A DNA stretch of 64,000 nt from Ailurus styani (GCA_002007465.1 LNAC01000018.1:5022464-5086463); one strand, 5' to 3'; shown: positions 12,640 to 24,655, counted from the stretch's first letter. Notes: a model not told the origin generated them from the sequence alone. Numbers and translations are program-made.

Positions 12640-14251
12640 GTGAGCTCCACTCCCATTCCCTCACCCCATGCCCACATTTCCCTGCCCCGCTCAGCTACTC
12701 CTGCCCTCCCCCGATCACCCTGCATCTCCCCCAGAGAGGACGCCCCCCTTTCTGCTTTAAAGTTCTCTCTTTTCCCCCCATTGGTCCAAAGCCCTCCCCT
12801 TCCTTCACCTGAGGTCAGGGACTCTGAAATGGTCCCAGTCAGGGTCTGTACCTCTGGGTGTCTGCTTTTTTCTTGCGGTCAGCCAGTCTGCTTTGTCCGA
12901 GAGTTCTGAGGAGCGTGGGATGGGGAGCCTAACTAACAGAGCATGTGCTGAGGAAACTTCCGTGGGCTGCCAGATGGGAAATGGTTTTTCCACAAGGTGC
13001 CTCAGGCCACCTTGGCCTCCCAGACAGTCTTAGAGCGGTCTTGGACTGAACGCTGTGTAGCACTCAGCTCTCTGCTCTGAGCCCAGGAGCTTGGGGTAAG
13101 ACACACAACGGAGACCTTGGGGACCCCCATGCCTCTGTTCCCTTGACTGCGAAAAAGGTGGTGGGGGTGTGGGAGGTGAGGGGGGGGTGTTAGTGGGCTT
13201 AGAGGTAGAAGATCTGCAATGTGGGATTAGTTTGTTCTCCCGGGAAGAAGCACTAAAAGCCAACTGCTTTTAGGTCTCTTTTCCCCCCTTGGAAAGGAGG
13301 AATCTCCTCTTTCCCACCACACCCTGGACTTTGGACGTTGAAGGGAGCCACTTTTGAATCTCCAGGAGCTGGTCAGATTCTGGGTTGGCCAGAGATCTGG
13401 GGAGAGACAGAAATGATCAAGAGCCTGGGCCACACCCCACAGATCTTTGCCTTTATTGTCAAGCCCACTTTCTTCTCCTGGCTCCTACATCCCCTAACCC
13501 ATGCTTAGCAGTTATTGGGGAGCCCTGGTTTCGCATAGTGTGTCCCCTCTGCTCTCCTTGAGGGAGCTCCTGGCTGTGTAACTCCCAGCCAGGCCCCAAC
13601 AAACAGGCTAGAAATGTGTTCCGGCTGCAGCCTGTGCACATCTGGGAATGTGTTCATGGAGGTTGTGTGTCTGAAGCATCTGCCCCCTCCAGCTTGTCTG
13701 TCCTGCAAGGGGTCATGGCAGTCAGGGCTAGGCTGCATGGTGTTCATGGGTAGCCCCTTGGTGCAAGAGTGTGAGCCCCACCAAAACATGCCCCCAAACC
13801 CAGGTCTTGGAAGTGATAAATGAGTCACTCAAGGGGTTTATGGGAGTAAGCCCAAGCCCCTCCTCATTGGCAAGGTACCTTCTCACCCCTGCTCTCCCTT
13901 ATGCCCCATCTGGATATGGGGTCTTAGAGCCTGGATCTGAATCCAGATTTGCCTTCTTTGAACTCAACTCCTGGGCCTCTGCACCTCCCAAGCTGCCCAG
14001 ATTCACAACTTGGGCAGGTGTTACCTCCCATGAAACTTTATTCTATCTACACTTCCACCCTTGATAGGTCAAGAAATAATTCTACTCAAGCCATAAGAGA
14101 TGATGCGGAAATGTGGAACCTGATCAGCTTTGTTTCTTCACAGGTCATTGGATCTGAGAAAATTCCCAGAGGACTACGTTCCAAGGAGGACCCAACTCTG
14201 AAGTACCCTCACCCATCTCCTGCCATGTTTCCCACAAGGCCTGGGGGAAAG

Positions 14252-14312
14252 ATGGTGGGGACCAAGGCCTGGGTGTTCTTCTTCCTGGTCCTGGAAGTCA
14301 CCTCTGTGTTGG
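14252..14312 (+). CDS. CILP: CILP coding exon 2: start codon and signal peptide
   Basis: The exon begins at 14144 after TTCTTCACAG; bases 14144-14251 are 5' UTR. ATG at 14252 has A at -3 and G at +4, a strong context, and opens MVGTKAWVFFFLVLEVTSVL, a hydrophobic signal peptide matching the known CILP start. An in-frame ATG at 14225 would add nine residues (MFPTRPGGK) and has a weaker context with T at +4. The donor is at 14313 (GTACGG), phase 1. Confidence 0.95.
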
Positions 14313-14512
14313 GTACGGGCTAAGTATCTACTCTCTCCTAAGCCTCTATGTGTCATAGTGTCATATCTGGTCTGGGACCCAACTGTGGGCCTCAGCAATG
14401 GCCTTAAGACCTCAGGCTGGTTTATAGACTTATTAGTAATTTGTATCCTGCTTGTTATCCCAGAGAACTGAGATAGTTCCCAAATACTAAAACTTACAGA
14501 ACAGAATCTTTT

Positions 14513-14721
14513 GGGTTTTTTAAAATTTTTTAAAAAGATTTTATTTATTTATTTGACAGAGAGATAGAGAGCACAAGTAGGCTGAGTGGCAGGCAGAGGG
14601 AGAGGAAGAAGCAGGCTCCCTGCTGAGCAGGGAGCCCCATTTGGGGCTCAATCCCAGGACCCTGGGATCATGACCTGAGCGGAACGCAGAGGCTCAACCC
14701 ATTGAGCCACCCAGGTACCCC
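14513..14721 (-). mobile_element. can-SINE, antisense, in CILP intron 2
   Basis: TSD gaacagaatctttt at 14499-14512 and 14722-14735, perfect. Confidence 0.95.
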
Positions 14722-15539
14722 GAACAGAATCTTTTAAATGAGGAGGGGGGTTAGGGGTCACTCAAAGGGAAGAAAAAGGATAAGAGGGTTATCACCGCTG
14801 GGGTCAGGGTGTGGTCTGGTTTTAGTTTCACAAAAATTCTTCTAGCTTAAAGCTCAATTTCATTTAGACGTGCAGCTGAATTTCACAGACACCAGACCCC
14901 CTTCTGGTCCCCTCATCCTCTGGCCCCATCCTCCGGTGACACTGAGTCCCTGAAGGAACAGGTAGAAGGCATATGCCTCGTGCATCTGAGCATCAGCGCT
15001 CCCAGTCCTCCCCTCTATGCTCTCTCCCATCTCCCCTGCCTCTTCTGATTTCTAACTACCTACTCAAGTCAGGCAAAAAATGCTCAAAGCCCCCTTGTAA
15101 AGCTGCAGGCACTTGAGCCTTTGTGAGTACTCTTGCGGGAACAAAGGCTGTCTCACCATCTTGCCAAACCCTGTGCGCCCCCACGTCCCACCTTGCTCTT
15201 TCCACCCTGACAGCTGCTGCTTGTAAAGATGATTAACATTCAGCCATCTGAGGGGAAATCAGATTAGTTTGATTAAAAGAGCTCCTATCACCCCAATTAA
15301 GCGGCATAGAGAATTCTGATTTGGCTCCCTGCATGAGAGTTAATTGCCTTTCAGAGCTTGTCTGTTCTCGGCTCTCCTTCTCCTTCCCCCTCCCTCGGGA
15401 GCCCCCAATCCCGCCTCACATGGGGTGGGGCTGGAAGTTGCTTGTGGCCTGAGAACACTGTACCCATCTTCCAGAGTTGCTAACATTTACTCAGCAAACA
15501 CCGTGCTAGGCATTGCTCTGAGTGGTTTTGTGAATGAAT

Positions 15540-15660
15540 TTATTTGACCTCCAGAATCCTTTGAGGCAAGAACTATTATTATCCTCGTTTTATGATGAGG
15601 GAACAGGGGTCAAATGAGTCAAGTATCTGACTCAAGTTCAAATAGGACGTGGCAGAGCCT
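15540..15660 (-). mobile_element. MIR/L2-like fragment in CILP intron 2
   Basis: ATTATTATCCTCGTTTTATGATGAGG and AAGTTCAAATAGGACGTGGCAGAGCC resemble the reverse strand of MIR/L2. Confidence 0.45.
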
Positions 15661-16223
15661 TCTGGAGCTCACACTCTCAATCTCCGTATACTTCAGAGAT
15701 GTTTACTTGGGTCACCTCATGAAATTCTCATGACTACTGGACCAACACCCTCTGAGGTGGGAACTAATATCTCCACTTTACAGATGAGGAAAATAAGGCT
15801 CCATTCTGCCAAGAAGGACAGGCCCAGATCCTAACATAGGAGCCCCAGCCCACTGGCTGCTCAGCAGCATATGATGATCCATTTCTAGAACAAGAGCAAT
15901 AAGACAACTCCCACTTGCTGAGCCTGTACTCCATGCCAGGTCTCTTTACATTCACTCTCACCCTGAGTAGGCACCAGAACCCTACGATGTAGCAATTGCT
16001 AGTGCAGCCCTGTGTTTTGGGAAATGCAATTAGAAGAATAAAGCTTCCGTGTGGTTGCACAGCTAGATAGTGGCAGAGTGGAGATTTGAACCCTTGTCCA
16101 GTGCTCTTGGTCCACCCACCCCATCACCTGCTTCCCTGCATCTTGAAAGGCTGGGGTAGCAGGACAAGGCTGAGCCCTTATAACTACCAGTCCTGGCCTC
16201 TCACTTCTCCTCCTTGCCCTCAG

Positions 16224-16316
16224 GGAGGCAGACGATGCTCACCCAGTCGGTAAGAAGAGTCCAGCCTGGGCGGAGGACCTCCAGCATCTTTGCCAAGCCT
16301 GTTGTCTCTCTGGAAA
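16224..16316 (+). CDS. CILP: CILP coding exon 3: N-terminal linker
   Basis: The acceptor is CCCTCAG|GG and the donor is GGAAA|GTGAGT. It encodes the segment beginning RQTMLTQSVRRVQPG, closely matching CILP. The exon contains an internal GTAAGA at 16250-16255 (TCG|GTAAGA) that looks like a usable donor; family similarity continues past it, so the full exon is chosen. Both borders are phase 1. Confidence 0.93.
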
Positions 16317-16987
16317 GTGAGTTGTGGCTGGAGCAGGGAGGGTCAAGAGAGGGGGTCTTTACTGAGGTTGCTTCGAGAATCTCAGAAGCCAGGACACAGT
16401 GTCATGGTTTCTATGGAAACCCACTTTTGCAAAGCATTTAACCTACATCTCTGTCCAGGCGGACAGACCTAGAAAATAGGACAGCTTAGAATGTGAAGCT
16501 GCCTGACATATTCAGGAATGCTATAGAGTTTGCTGGAACCAGAGCACAGGCTGGTGGGAGATGGGGTGCGGGAGGTAGATGAGGATGGAGAGAGAGCAAG
16601 GGCCAGCTCACCAGCTCACCCTGAATGCCTGGCTAAGGGATTTAAAGCTGGGGAGTGGTGGGGTCCAAGCCACCCGGAGAAAGCTCACCCTGACTGCAGC
16701 GTCGGGGAGGAGTAGGGGTGGGAAGAGGGAGAATTTGGAAGTAGAGAGACCAGGCAGGGAGTTACTGACATGGTACAGCCAGGCTGCTGAGAGCTTTAAT
16801 GGAGTGGTGGGAATAGAAGGTTAAAAGGCTGGAGGGATGCTGGAGAGATAGATGCGACAGCGTCCGAGACCAGTGGGGGTAGGTGAGAGGTATCAGGAGT
16901 GAGTCCCAGGAATTAAGCAGGAAGAAAGGATGGTGCTCCCCTGAGGCTCTGGGGCCTGGCTCTCCCTTACCTGCCTCTACCTCTCAG

Positions 16988-17257
16988 GTACTGGTGAGTG
17001 GACATCGTGGTTCAACATCGACCACCCAGGCGGCCAGGGTGACTATGAGCGGCTGGATGCCATTCACTTCTATTATGGGGATCGGGTGTGTGCTCAGCCC
17101 CTGTGGCTAGAGGCTCGGACCACCGACTGGATGCCTGCAGGCAGCACTGGCCAGGTGGTCCATAGCAGTCCCCGTGAGGGCTTCTGGTGCCTCAACAGGG
17201 AGCAGCGGCCCGGCCAGAACTGCTCCAATTACACGGTGCGCTTCCTCTGCCCACCAG
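16988..17257 (+). CDS. CILP: CILP coding exon 4: mucin WxxW domain
   Basis: Encodes residues 52-141 with the WTSWFNIDHPGGQGDYE core of the WxxW domain shared with mucins and CILP2. It carries paired cysteines and an N-glycosylation sequon (NYT) near its end. The acceptor is CTCTCAG and the donor CCACCAG|GTGAGC. Phase-1 borders make the domain a symmetrical exon unit. Confidence 0.96.
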
Positions 17258-17474
17258 GTGAGCCTGGACAGACCCAGAACCCCCTACCTCCCACCAGCCT
17301 CGGCACAGGGAAAGGCCAGGATGGGCATCTGGCCACTGGAACTCTGGATGTCACACACATACACAGGCTTTGACTCCCTTAGAGTAACACATTAGTGTCA
17401 TGAGAGCCATAATCTTCCCTAGAGTGTTCTGGGCCAATGGGTACTTTCTGTTTAACTCACTTTTTGAGTGTGAG

Positions 17475-17935
17475 TGGCAAGGAGGTGAAGACTACAGGCT
17501 CTGGAATTGGGCTGTTTGCATTTGAATCCTGGGTCTACCATCTGAACTGTGTTCCTTAGGCAAATTTTCTTTCTTTTTTTAAATGTAATTTTATCATTAA
17601 AAAAAGTTTTTATTTATTTGAGAAAGAGAGAGAGAATGAGCAATGGGGAAGGGCAGAGGGAGAGAGAGGGAGAAGCAGACTCCCCGCTGAACAGGGAGCC
17701 TGATGTGAGACTGGATCCCAGGACCCAGAGATCACAATGTGAGCTGAAGGCAGACGCCCAACTGACTGAGCCACCCAGGCGCCCCTTAGACAAATTTTCT
17801 GAAGCTCTCTAAGCCTCAGTTTTCTCACCAATAGAACAGGGCCAATGTTATTAATATCAGTAAATATTAGTACATCTTGATGTGGGTTTTTATGAGGGTT
17901 AAATGAGATAATGAATGTAGAGAGTTTAACCCAAG
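17475..17935 (+). mobile_element. MIR split by a SINE, CILP intron 4
   Basis: MIR wording on both sides: TTTGAATCCTGGGTCTACCA before, AAGCCTCAGTTTTCTCACCA after. The younger SINE sits inside it. Confidence 0.6.
17571..17783 (-). mobile_element. can-SINE, antisense, in CILP intron 4
   Basis: TSD ccttag[g/a]caaattttct at 17554-17570 and 17784-17800, one mismatch. Confidence 0.92.
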
Positions 17936-18783
17936 TGAACATTCACTAAGTGTTAGTTTCTATTATCGCACCTATATGCCAGACACTGGGCTCCTTATAT
18001 TCATTATTCATTCATTCATTATATTCATTACTCAGTCTTTATAACTGACCTGTGAGGAATCTCCATTTGGCAAGTTACTCCAGGTCTGGAGAGGTTAGGT
18101 GATTTCTCACAATTCTGCAGCTGGTAAGGGGGGAGCTGGGATTTGAACTCACATATGTGTTTACAGAGTCCAAGAGTTCATGTATGACACCTTCCCTCTC
18201 CACATAGGATAATACAGAGCTAGCCTCAAGGCTGCCCACTTCTCAGATGGTCACCCTCCCTTCCTGCGCCTCTGCCAGTGCACACAGCCTGGCCCAGCTG
18301 GCTCCGGTGGCAGTGGTGGCCATCCAGAGTGGGAGCTCAGGCTGGGCAAAATGCCTGCACAAAGGCCTCAGAGCAGAGGTGAGGGGGTGAGCGTGAAGTC
18401 TGAGTCACTAGGGTCCTGGAGCCTGACCGGGAGGGAGCCTTTCCGCAGGAATGTATTACTGTTCCCACACCAGTGGTGAGGGAAGATGGCGCTATCCCTG
18501 CACATCCTAAGACAGCATATCCAGGTCCCGGTGCCTGGCCAGCAAGTCCTTCTAGGAGCCACCCCTGGCCCATATGGTACCTTTGTGCAAATTAGAGATA
18601 CCACTTCCTCAGGACTCTTGACTTCCCTCTGTTGGAAAAGTCATTGCACTAAGTATAAATATCAATGACGTCTATGATATGAACAGAGACACTGTTTTTC
18701 TGACATAAAACAGCCTCAGGGCAGATTTCCTGACAAAGTCCCCTTGGGAGGCAAGTCAGACCATCTGCAGATCCTCTTTGCAG

Positions 18784-18963
18784 GGTCCCTGCGCCGAGAC
18801 ACAGAGCGCATCTGGAGCCCATGGTCTCCCTGGAGCAAGTGTTCTGCTGCTTGTGGTCACACTGGAGTCCAGACCCGAACACGCATCTGCTTGGCGGAGA
18901 CGGTGTCACTGTGCAATGAGGTCTCTGAGGAGGGCCGGCTCTGCATGGACCAGGCCTGTACAG
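18784..18963 (+). CDS. CILP: CILP coding exon 5: thrombospondin type-1 repeat
   Basis: Residues 142-201. The WSPWSPWSKCSAACG motif is the classical TSP1 tryptophan ladder (WxxWxxW) followed by CSxxCG and a basic TRTRIC strand. The acceptor is TTTGCAG and the donor TACAG|GTGCTA; the exon is phase 1 at both ends. Confidence 0.97.
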
Positions 18964-19365
18964 GTGCTACTCTTGCTCCTGGTACTGGGGAGGCATGTGA
19001 TTGAGTTGAAGCAGCCTAGAAGGATAGGGCAGAGGGTCAAACTGAGACCAATTTACTCATTCTTTCATTTAGTCACCAAGTATTAAATGAGCATCTGTTA
19101 TGTGCTCTGATGGGTGATGTAGAGAATAAGGTGGGAGCACAGAGCAGGGTCAATGACAACTTAAGAGAATCAAGGATGGCCTCCTAGAGGAAGTGTCCTG
19201 GGCTGTCTGGAAGAATGAGTAGGAATTAGCCATGGAGGCTGATAAGGAAAGGTAACAAAGACCTAAGGGGGAGGGGAAGCATAAGTGAGTCCATAGGCTG
19301 AGATGTGCCTGAAGGAGAGCCAGAATCCATATAAGCCCTCCTGATGGGGACCCCTTTTTCCACAG

Positions 19366-19680
19366 CCTGTGACCTGACCTGCCCCATGGGCCAGGTGAAT
19401 GCTGACTGCGATGCATGCATGTGCCAGGACTTCATGCTACATGGAGCTGTCTCCCTCCCTGGGGGTGCCCCAGCCTCAGGGGCCACTGTCTACCTGCTGA
19501 CCAAGACACCTAAGCCACTGACCAAGACAGACAGCAGTGGGAGGTTCCGAGTCCCTGGCTTGTGCCCTGATGGCAAAACCATTCTGAAGATCACAAAAGC
19601 CAAGTTTGCCCCGATCATGCTCACGATGCCCAAGACTAGCCTAAAGGCAGCCACTGTCAATGCGGAACTCATGAGAGCAG
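19366..19680 (+). CDS. CILP: CILP coding exon 6: Cys-rich and carboxypeptidase-regulatory-like segment
   Basis: Residues 202-306. It starts with a cysteine-rich stretch (CDLTCPMGQVNADCDACMC), then a beta-sandwich segment with the pattern GAVSLPGGAPASGATVYL and a GRFRVPGLCPDG loop typical of carboxypeptidase-regulatory-like folds. The acceptor is TTCCACAG and the donor GAGCAG|GTACTG. Confidence 0.96.
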
Positions 19681-20465
19681 GTACTGTTCTCCGGGGTAGG
19701 GCTGGACAGAAGACTGGACTTTTAAATAAAGGGATCATAGTGCTAAGAGCTGGCTTCCCAGTTTACAGAATAAATTCCCAAATCCTTACTATGACCCACA
19801 AAGCTCTACATCATCCGGCTTCCCTGTTACTTCTCTGTTCTCCTCTTCCATTACTCTCCCTTCCACCCCCACTGAGTCCCTCTGTTCCAACCAGAATAGC
19901 CTCCTAGCTGTTCCTCAAACATGCAGACACACTTCTGCCTCAGGGCCTTCGCACTTGCTATATACTCTGCTTGGAATATTCTTCCCACAGATGTTGACAT
20001 AGCTTGTTCTCTCAAATGTATGAATTCTTCCCTGGCCATCTTATCTAAAATAGTCAATTATAGTGGAGGTTATAGAGAGAAAGAGGCTGGGGGGAATCCA
20101 GAAATGGTGCAGAATGGCTAGCATATTCTGCTGGAAGCAGCGGAATGGGAGTATTGCTCTATTCAAAACAGCCAGCTCTGTCCCAATGGCTGTGCTTGGG
20201 AATCTTGGCCTGCCCAAGGTCCCCTTGGTTCTTTACTCCCCCACCCAAATGCTGCTGGAGAGGCTGCGGAAGCTGTTCCTAGGCCGAGGGTGTAGAGTGG
20301 GTGGACTCCATTCTGGACCACTTCCTTTAGAGGAAGAGCTAGGGGTGGGAGTATGTATAAGGTCATACAATTTTAACGCATGACAAAGAACTTGAAGCAG
20401 CAAGGCTCTAGACAATCTGCCACAAAGAAAAAAACCAAATCACCATTTCTTGTCTCCTGTCCCAG

Positions 20466-20574
20466 AGACTCCATACATCGTGACGAACCCAGAGACAAAA
20501 GCACGGAGAGCTGGGCAGAGTGTGTCCCTATGTTGTAAGGCCACAGGGAAGCCCAGTCCAGACAAGTATTTCTG
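20466..20574 (+). CDS. CILP: CILP coding exon 7: first half of Ig-like C2 domain
   Basis: Carries the first Ig cysteine region (SVSLCCKATG, C329/C330) and ends within the codon of the core tryptophan (KYFW). The donor is TTTCTG|GTGAGT, phase 2, the only non-phase-1 intron in the coding part. The acceptor is GTCCCAG. Confidence 0.96.
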
Positions 20575-20646
20575 GTGAGTATTCTGCCAGTTTCCTTGCC
20601 AAGTCTTCTTGGAAACCAGACCTTTCTTGCACTGTGTCTGGACTTA

Positions 20647-21592
20647 TTATTATTATTATTATTATTTTATGGTCATATAATGTATTACTTGTTTCAGGGG
20701 TATAGGTCTGTGATTCATCAGTCTTACACAATTCACAGTGCTCACCATAGCACATACCCTCCCCAGTGTCCATCACCCAGCCACCCCATCCCTCCCACGT
20801 CCCTCCCCTCCAGGAGCCCTCAGTTTGTTTCCTGAGATTAAGAGTCTCTTATGGTTTGTCTCCCTCTCTGGTTTTATTTCTTTTTTCCCTCCCTTCTCCT
20901 ATGATCCTCTGTCTTATTTCTCAAATTCCTCATATCAGTGAGATCATATGATAATTGCCTTTCTCTGATTGACTTATTTCACTTAGCATAATACTCTCTA
21001 GTTCCATCCAGGCCGTTGCAAATGGCAAGATTTTGTTTCTTTTGATGGCTGCATAGTATTCCATTGTAAATATCTACCACATCTTCTTTATCCATTCATC
21101 TGGTGATGGACATATAGGTTCTTTCCATAGTTTGGCTATTGTGGACATTGTTGCAATAAACATTGGGGTGCATGTGCCCCTTCGGATCACTACATTTGTA
21201 TCTTTAGGGTAAATGCTTAGTAGTGTGATTGCTGGGTCCTAGGGTAGCTCTATTTTCAACTTTTTGGGGAACCTTCATACTTTTTTCCAGAGTGGCTGCA
21301 CCAACTTGCATTCCCACCAACAGTGTAGGAGGGTTCCCCTTTCTCCGCATCCTCACCAACATCTGTCGTTTCCTGACTTGTTAATTTTAGCCATTCTGAC
21401 TGGTGTGAGGTGGTATTTCACTGTGGTGTTGACTTGTAATTCCCTGGTGCCAAGCAATGTTGAACACTTTTTCATGTGTCTGTTGGCCATTTGGATGTCT
21501 TCTTTGCAGAAATGTCTGTTTATGTCTTCTGCCCATTTCTTGATTGGATTATTTGTTCTTTGGGTGTTGAGTTTGGTAAGTTCTTTATAGGG
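20647..21592 (-). mobile_element. 5'-truncated carnivore L1, antisense, in CILP intron 7
   Basis: Reverse complement of an L1 3' end and ORF2 terminus: A-tail shown as (TTA)n, then CTCAGTTTGTTTCCTGAGAT and GCATAGTATTCCATTGTAAA. TSD gtctggactta at 20636-20646 and 21593-21603, perfect, so a clean target-primed insertion 61 bases past the exon 7 donor. Confidence 0.93.
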
Positions 21593-21889
21593 GTCTGGAC
21601 TTAATATTAATCATAACAATAACCAACAGGATAAAGTCATTAGTAAGGCCCTGGCACAGAACCCATGAGTTGGCATTTACAAGTGGCCACCAGTGGGGTT
21701 GAGGCCACCCAGACAACCAGCCAGCCCTGTCATTATTCTCTTGAAGCTGGGGTCCCCACAGAGCAGCTCTGGTCTCAGAGTCCTGACTTGGATATCCCTG
21801 GGACACAGAACACAATTCCCTAGCCCTGCTTCCTGTTTCCCCAACAAAAGCACACAAGGTCAGAGTTCCTGAGGGTTGTAAGTCCTTTA

Positions 21890-22080
21890 TCCTTCACAAG
21901 TACTTTAAGGCCATTATCTTGTCTGATGCTCCCAGCAATTCTGTGAAGTCGGCTAGGGAATCACAGACCAGAAGATTAAGGCTCAGAGAGGGGAGAGGAT
22001 TTGTCCAAGGACCCATAGCCAAGTAGCAGTGAGGCTGGGACGCAGAATGAAATCCCTTGACTCCTAGGTCAGTAGTGCTC
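21890..22080 (-). mobile_element. MIR element, antisense, CILP intron 7
   Basis: GATTAAGGCTCAGAGAGGGG, then CCCATAGCCAAGTAGCAGTG; ends about 130 bases before exon 8. Confidence 0.6.
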
Positions 22081-22206
22081 TTGGATGAGTGGAGTCACAG
22101 GAGGTGTTGGCATCAGCAAGGCCCCAGCAGCTTGCTCCTGGCTTTCTCCCCAGGAGTACCTGCCCTCCCACCATCCCCTCAGGCTCTGCCCCTCCATTCC
22201 TTGCAG

Positions 22207-22364
22207 GTACCACAATGACACCCTGCTGGACCCCTCCCTCTACAAGCATGAGAGCAAGCTGGTGCTGAGGAACCTGCAACAGGACCAGGCTGGCGAGTAC
22301 TTCTGCAAGGCCCAGAGTGACGCTGGGGCTGTGAAGTCGCGGGTGGCCCAGCTGACTGTCATAG
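22207..22364 (+). CDS. CILP: CILP coding exon 8: second half of Ig-like C2 domain
   Basis: Contains a sequon (NDT at 346), the second Ig cysteine in GEYFCKAQSDAG (C376) and the last strand VAQLTVI. Residue 395 is ATA (Ile) at 22361-22363, the position of the human I395T disc-disease variant. The acceptor is CCTTGCAG and the donor GTCATAG|GTAAGC. Confidence 0.97.
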
Positions 22365-22664
22365 GTAAGCCTGTCACAGGGCCACAGGGTGGGGGGAGCA
22401 CCCCAGCGGCCGTATCTGGGCAGTAAAAGCTCAGGCTTTTCTGTGCTGTATACAGTGCTATGCCCTCTCGGACACAAAGATCTCACAGTCTTGAATCCTA
22501 CCCTCACAGAGCTGCCAGTCCAGGGAGGGGTGAAGAAACAGAAATAAGAGACAAATAAGTAAAGATAGAAAAATGCACTGAAACAGGAGATAAGATGAAA
22601 CACAAAGACCTTTTAAGTGTGAGTGACCATGGAGGACTGGTTGAGGGGTCAGCTTTTCAGTTGG

Positions 22665-22860
22665 AGTTTAAATAGTGGGTCACAGCCTTGGCTAGTCATT
22701 GGGATCACCTGCTGAATTTTTAAAAATATTGGGTCTTACCTCCAGAGTTTGATGCCATGGGTCTGGGATATGGTCTAGGCATGCACAGATTAAAATGTCC
22801 TCCCGGTGATTCTAATTTGCAGCCAATGCTGTGAACCCCTGGTCTTGAATAATGGCCAAG
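22665..22860. mobile_element. MER5-like hAT fragment, CILP intron 8
   Basis: ATTGGGATCACCTGCTGAAT ... GGTGATTCTAATTTGCAGCC ... GTGAACCCCTGG, the typical MER5 wording. Confidence 0.6.
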
Positions 22861-23055
22861 GACTGTGAGTATGGAGGTGGGGGCATTCTAGATTGAGGGC
22901 CAGCATGAGCTAAGGTTTACAGAAAAGGGTGACCTGATTAGAACTGGCTTTAAGAATTTGGAAGGGGAGAGACTCGAGGCCAAGACCAATCAGGAACCTG
23001 TACTTGCAAAGTGGGGTGGTGGGAGGGCAGGGAGGAGAAGATCTTAATTGGCCTA

Positions 23056-23171
23056 GGGGCACCTGGATGGCTCAGTAGGTTGGGTGTCTGCCCTCCACTC
23101 AGGTCATGATCCTAGGGTCCTGGGATGGAGCCCCCACTTCTGGCTCCCTGCTCACTCTCTCTCTCAAATAA

Positions 23172-23211
<40 letters not shown>

Positions 23212-23212
23212 G
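23056..23212 (+). mobile_element. can-SINE, sense, short, with (AAT)n tail
   Basis: GGGGCACCTGGATGGCTCAG head; the body is shortened, and the A-tail has expanded into (AAT)n at 23170-23212. Confidence 0.85.
23170..23212. repeat. (AAT)n microsatellite
   Basis: About 14 AAT units grown from a SINE tail; likely polymorphic. Confidence 0.95.
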
Positions 23213-23399
23213 GTCTAAAAAAAACTAAACAAAAAGCAGGAGAGAGAAAATGTATTGGAAGGATTCAGGAATATTTCACAGACTCCAAGAATGCCGAGCA
23301 CCAGACCTCAAGGCAGACAGGACACGGGGCATTGGAACCACTGCAGAGGAGATGTCAAGCCCCCTCCCATCTGGTTTCTAATCCATAAAACCAGTGCTC

Positions 23400-23604
23400 C
23401 CGGGCGCCTGGCTGGCTCAGTGGGTTAAAGCCTCTGCCTTTGGCTCAGGTCATGATCTCAGGGTCCTGGGATCGAGGCCTGCTTCGGGCTCCCTGCTCAG
23501 TGGGGAGACTGCTTTCTCCTCTCTCTCTGCCTGCCTCTCTGCCTACTTGTGATCTGATCTCTCTCTCTCTGTGTCAAATAAATAAATAAAATCTTAAAAA
23601 AAAA
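23400..23604 (+). mobile_element. can-SINE, sense, CILP intron 8
   Basis: TSD cagtgctc at 23392-23399 and 23605-23612. Confidence 0.92.
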
Positions 23605-24355
23605 CAGTGCTCTCACCTGTGACAGTTATCTTTAACACTGCCTTATCATTCTGAAGTCAAACTGATAGATAATAACTACATATAATTTCTAAATACATGT
23701 GCACGTGGCCTAAATTATAACATAAAGGGAAAAGAAAATAACTCAAATTCAAAACAGTGTATATATTCCAACGTGTAAATGGTTTTTGCATAATAACACG
23801 AGAAGGCTAACCAAAGAGGTCAGACACTTGCACTTCAATCCAGTCACCACGAATGCGACAGGTACAAACCCTGATGAATATAGGAGTATCATTTTGGTAG
23901 TTCACATTCCCTGGTTAATGTTGGGGCAGGTATGCAGTTTTCCTGAGACAAGGAACAATTCTGGGTATAGTTCCAAGCTAAACCAAGTACAATCTTAAGT
24001 TGATTTATATGGTAGTTGTGTTCTTTAAAAATTCAATGTATGGTTAAAGCAACATAAAAAATAGTAGGCTCTGATCATTTTAAACATGTTTTCCATGTAC
24101 ATGAATGTCTGCTGGGATACATGACCTTCATGCAGACAAATTCTTCATGCCAAGCAGTGCCAGGCCATTGCAGGACGGAGTGGCAATGCCCAATCCCACC
24201 CTGCCCACTACATGCCAGTAGCACTCAATTTTAGTGGTAACTCAAAACACTCTCACAAATTTTCAAGACCCCTCTATCGAGAACCATGACTCTAATGGTC
24301 TCAGTAACCAACTCTGTTTCTGTATGTATAAAATGGGATTAATAATGGCTATTCC

Positions 24356-24565
24356 AGGGACACCTGGATGGCTCAGTCAGTTAAGCGTCTGCCTTCAGCT
24401 CGGGTCATGATCCCAGAGTCCTGGGATTGAGTCCTGCATCGAGCTCCTTGCTCAGTGGGGAGTCTGCTTCTCCCTCTGCCTGCTGCTCCCCCTGCTTGTA
24501 CTCTCTCTCTCTTTCTCTCTCTCTCTCTCTATGACAAATAAATAAACAAAATCTTTTTAAAAAGT
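24356..24565 (+). mobile_element. can-SINE, sense, CILP intron 8
   Basis: Subtype with CAGTTAAGCGTCTGCC. Imperfect TSD gattaataatggctattcc / gattaaataatgatggttattcc around it. Confidence 0.9.
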
Positions 24566-24655
24566 GATTAAATAATGATGGTTATTCCCTCTCCCTCAGA
24601 AGAGTTCTGTGAGAATTAGGATCATGGATATGCGAGTACTTTGAAAACCATAAAG

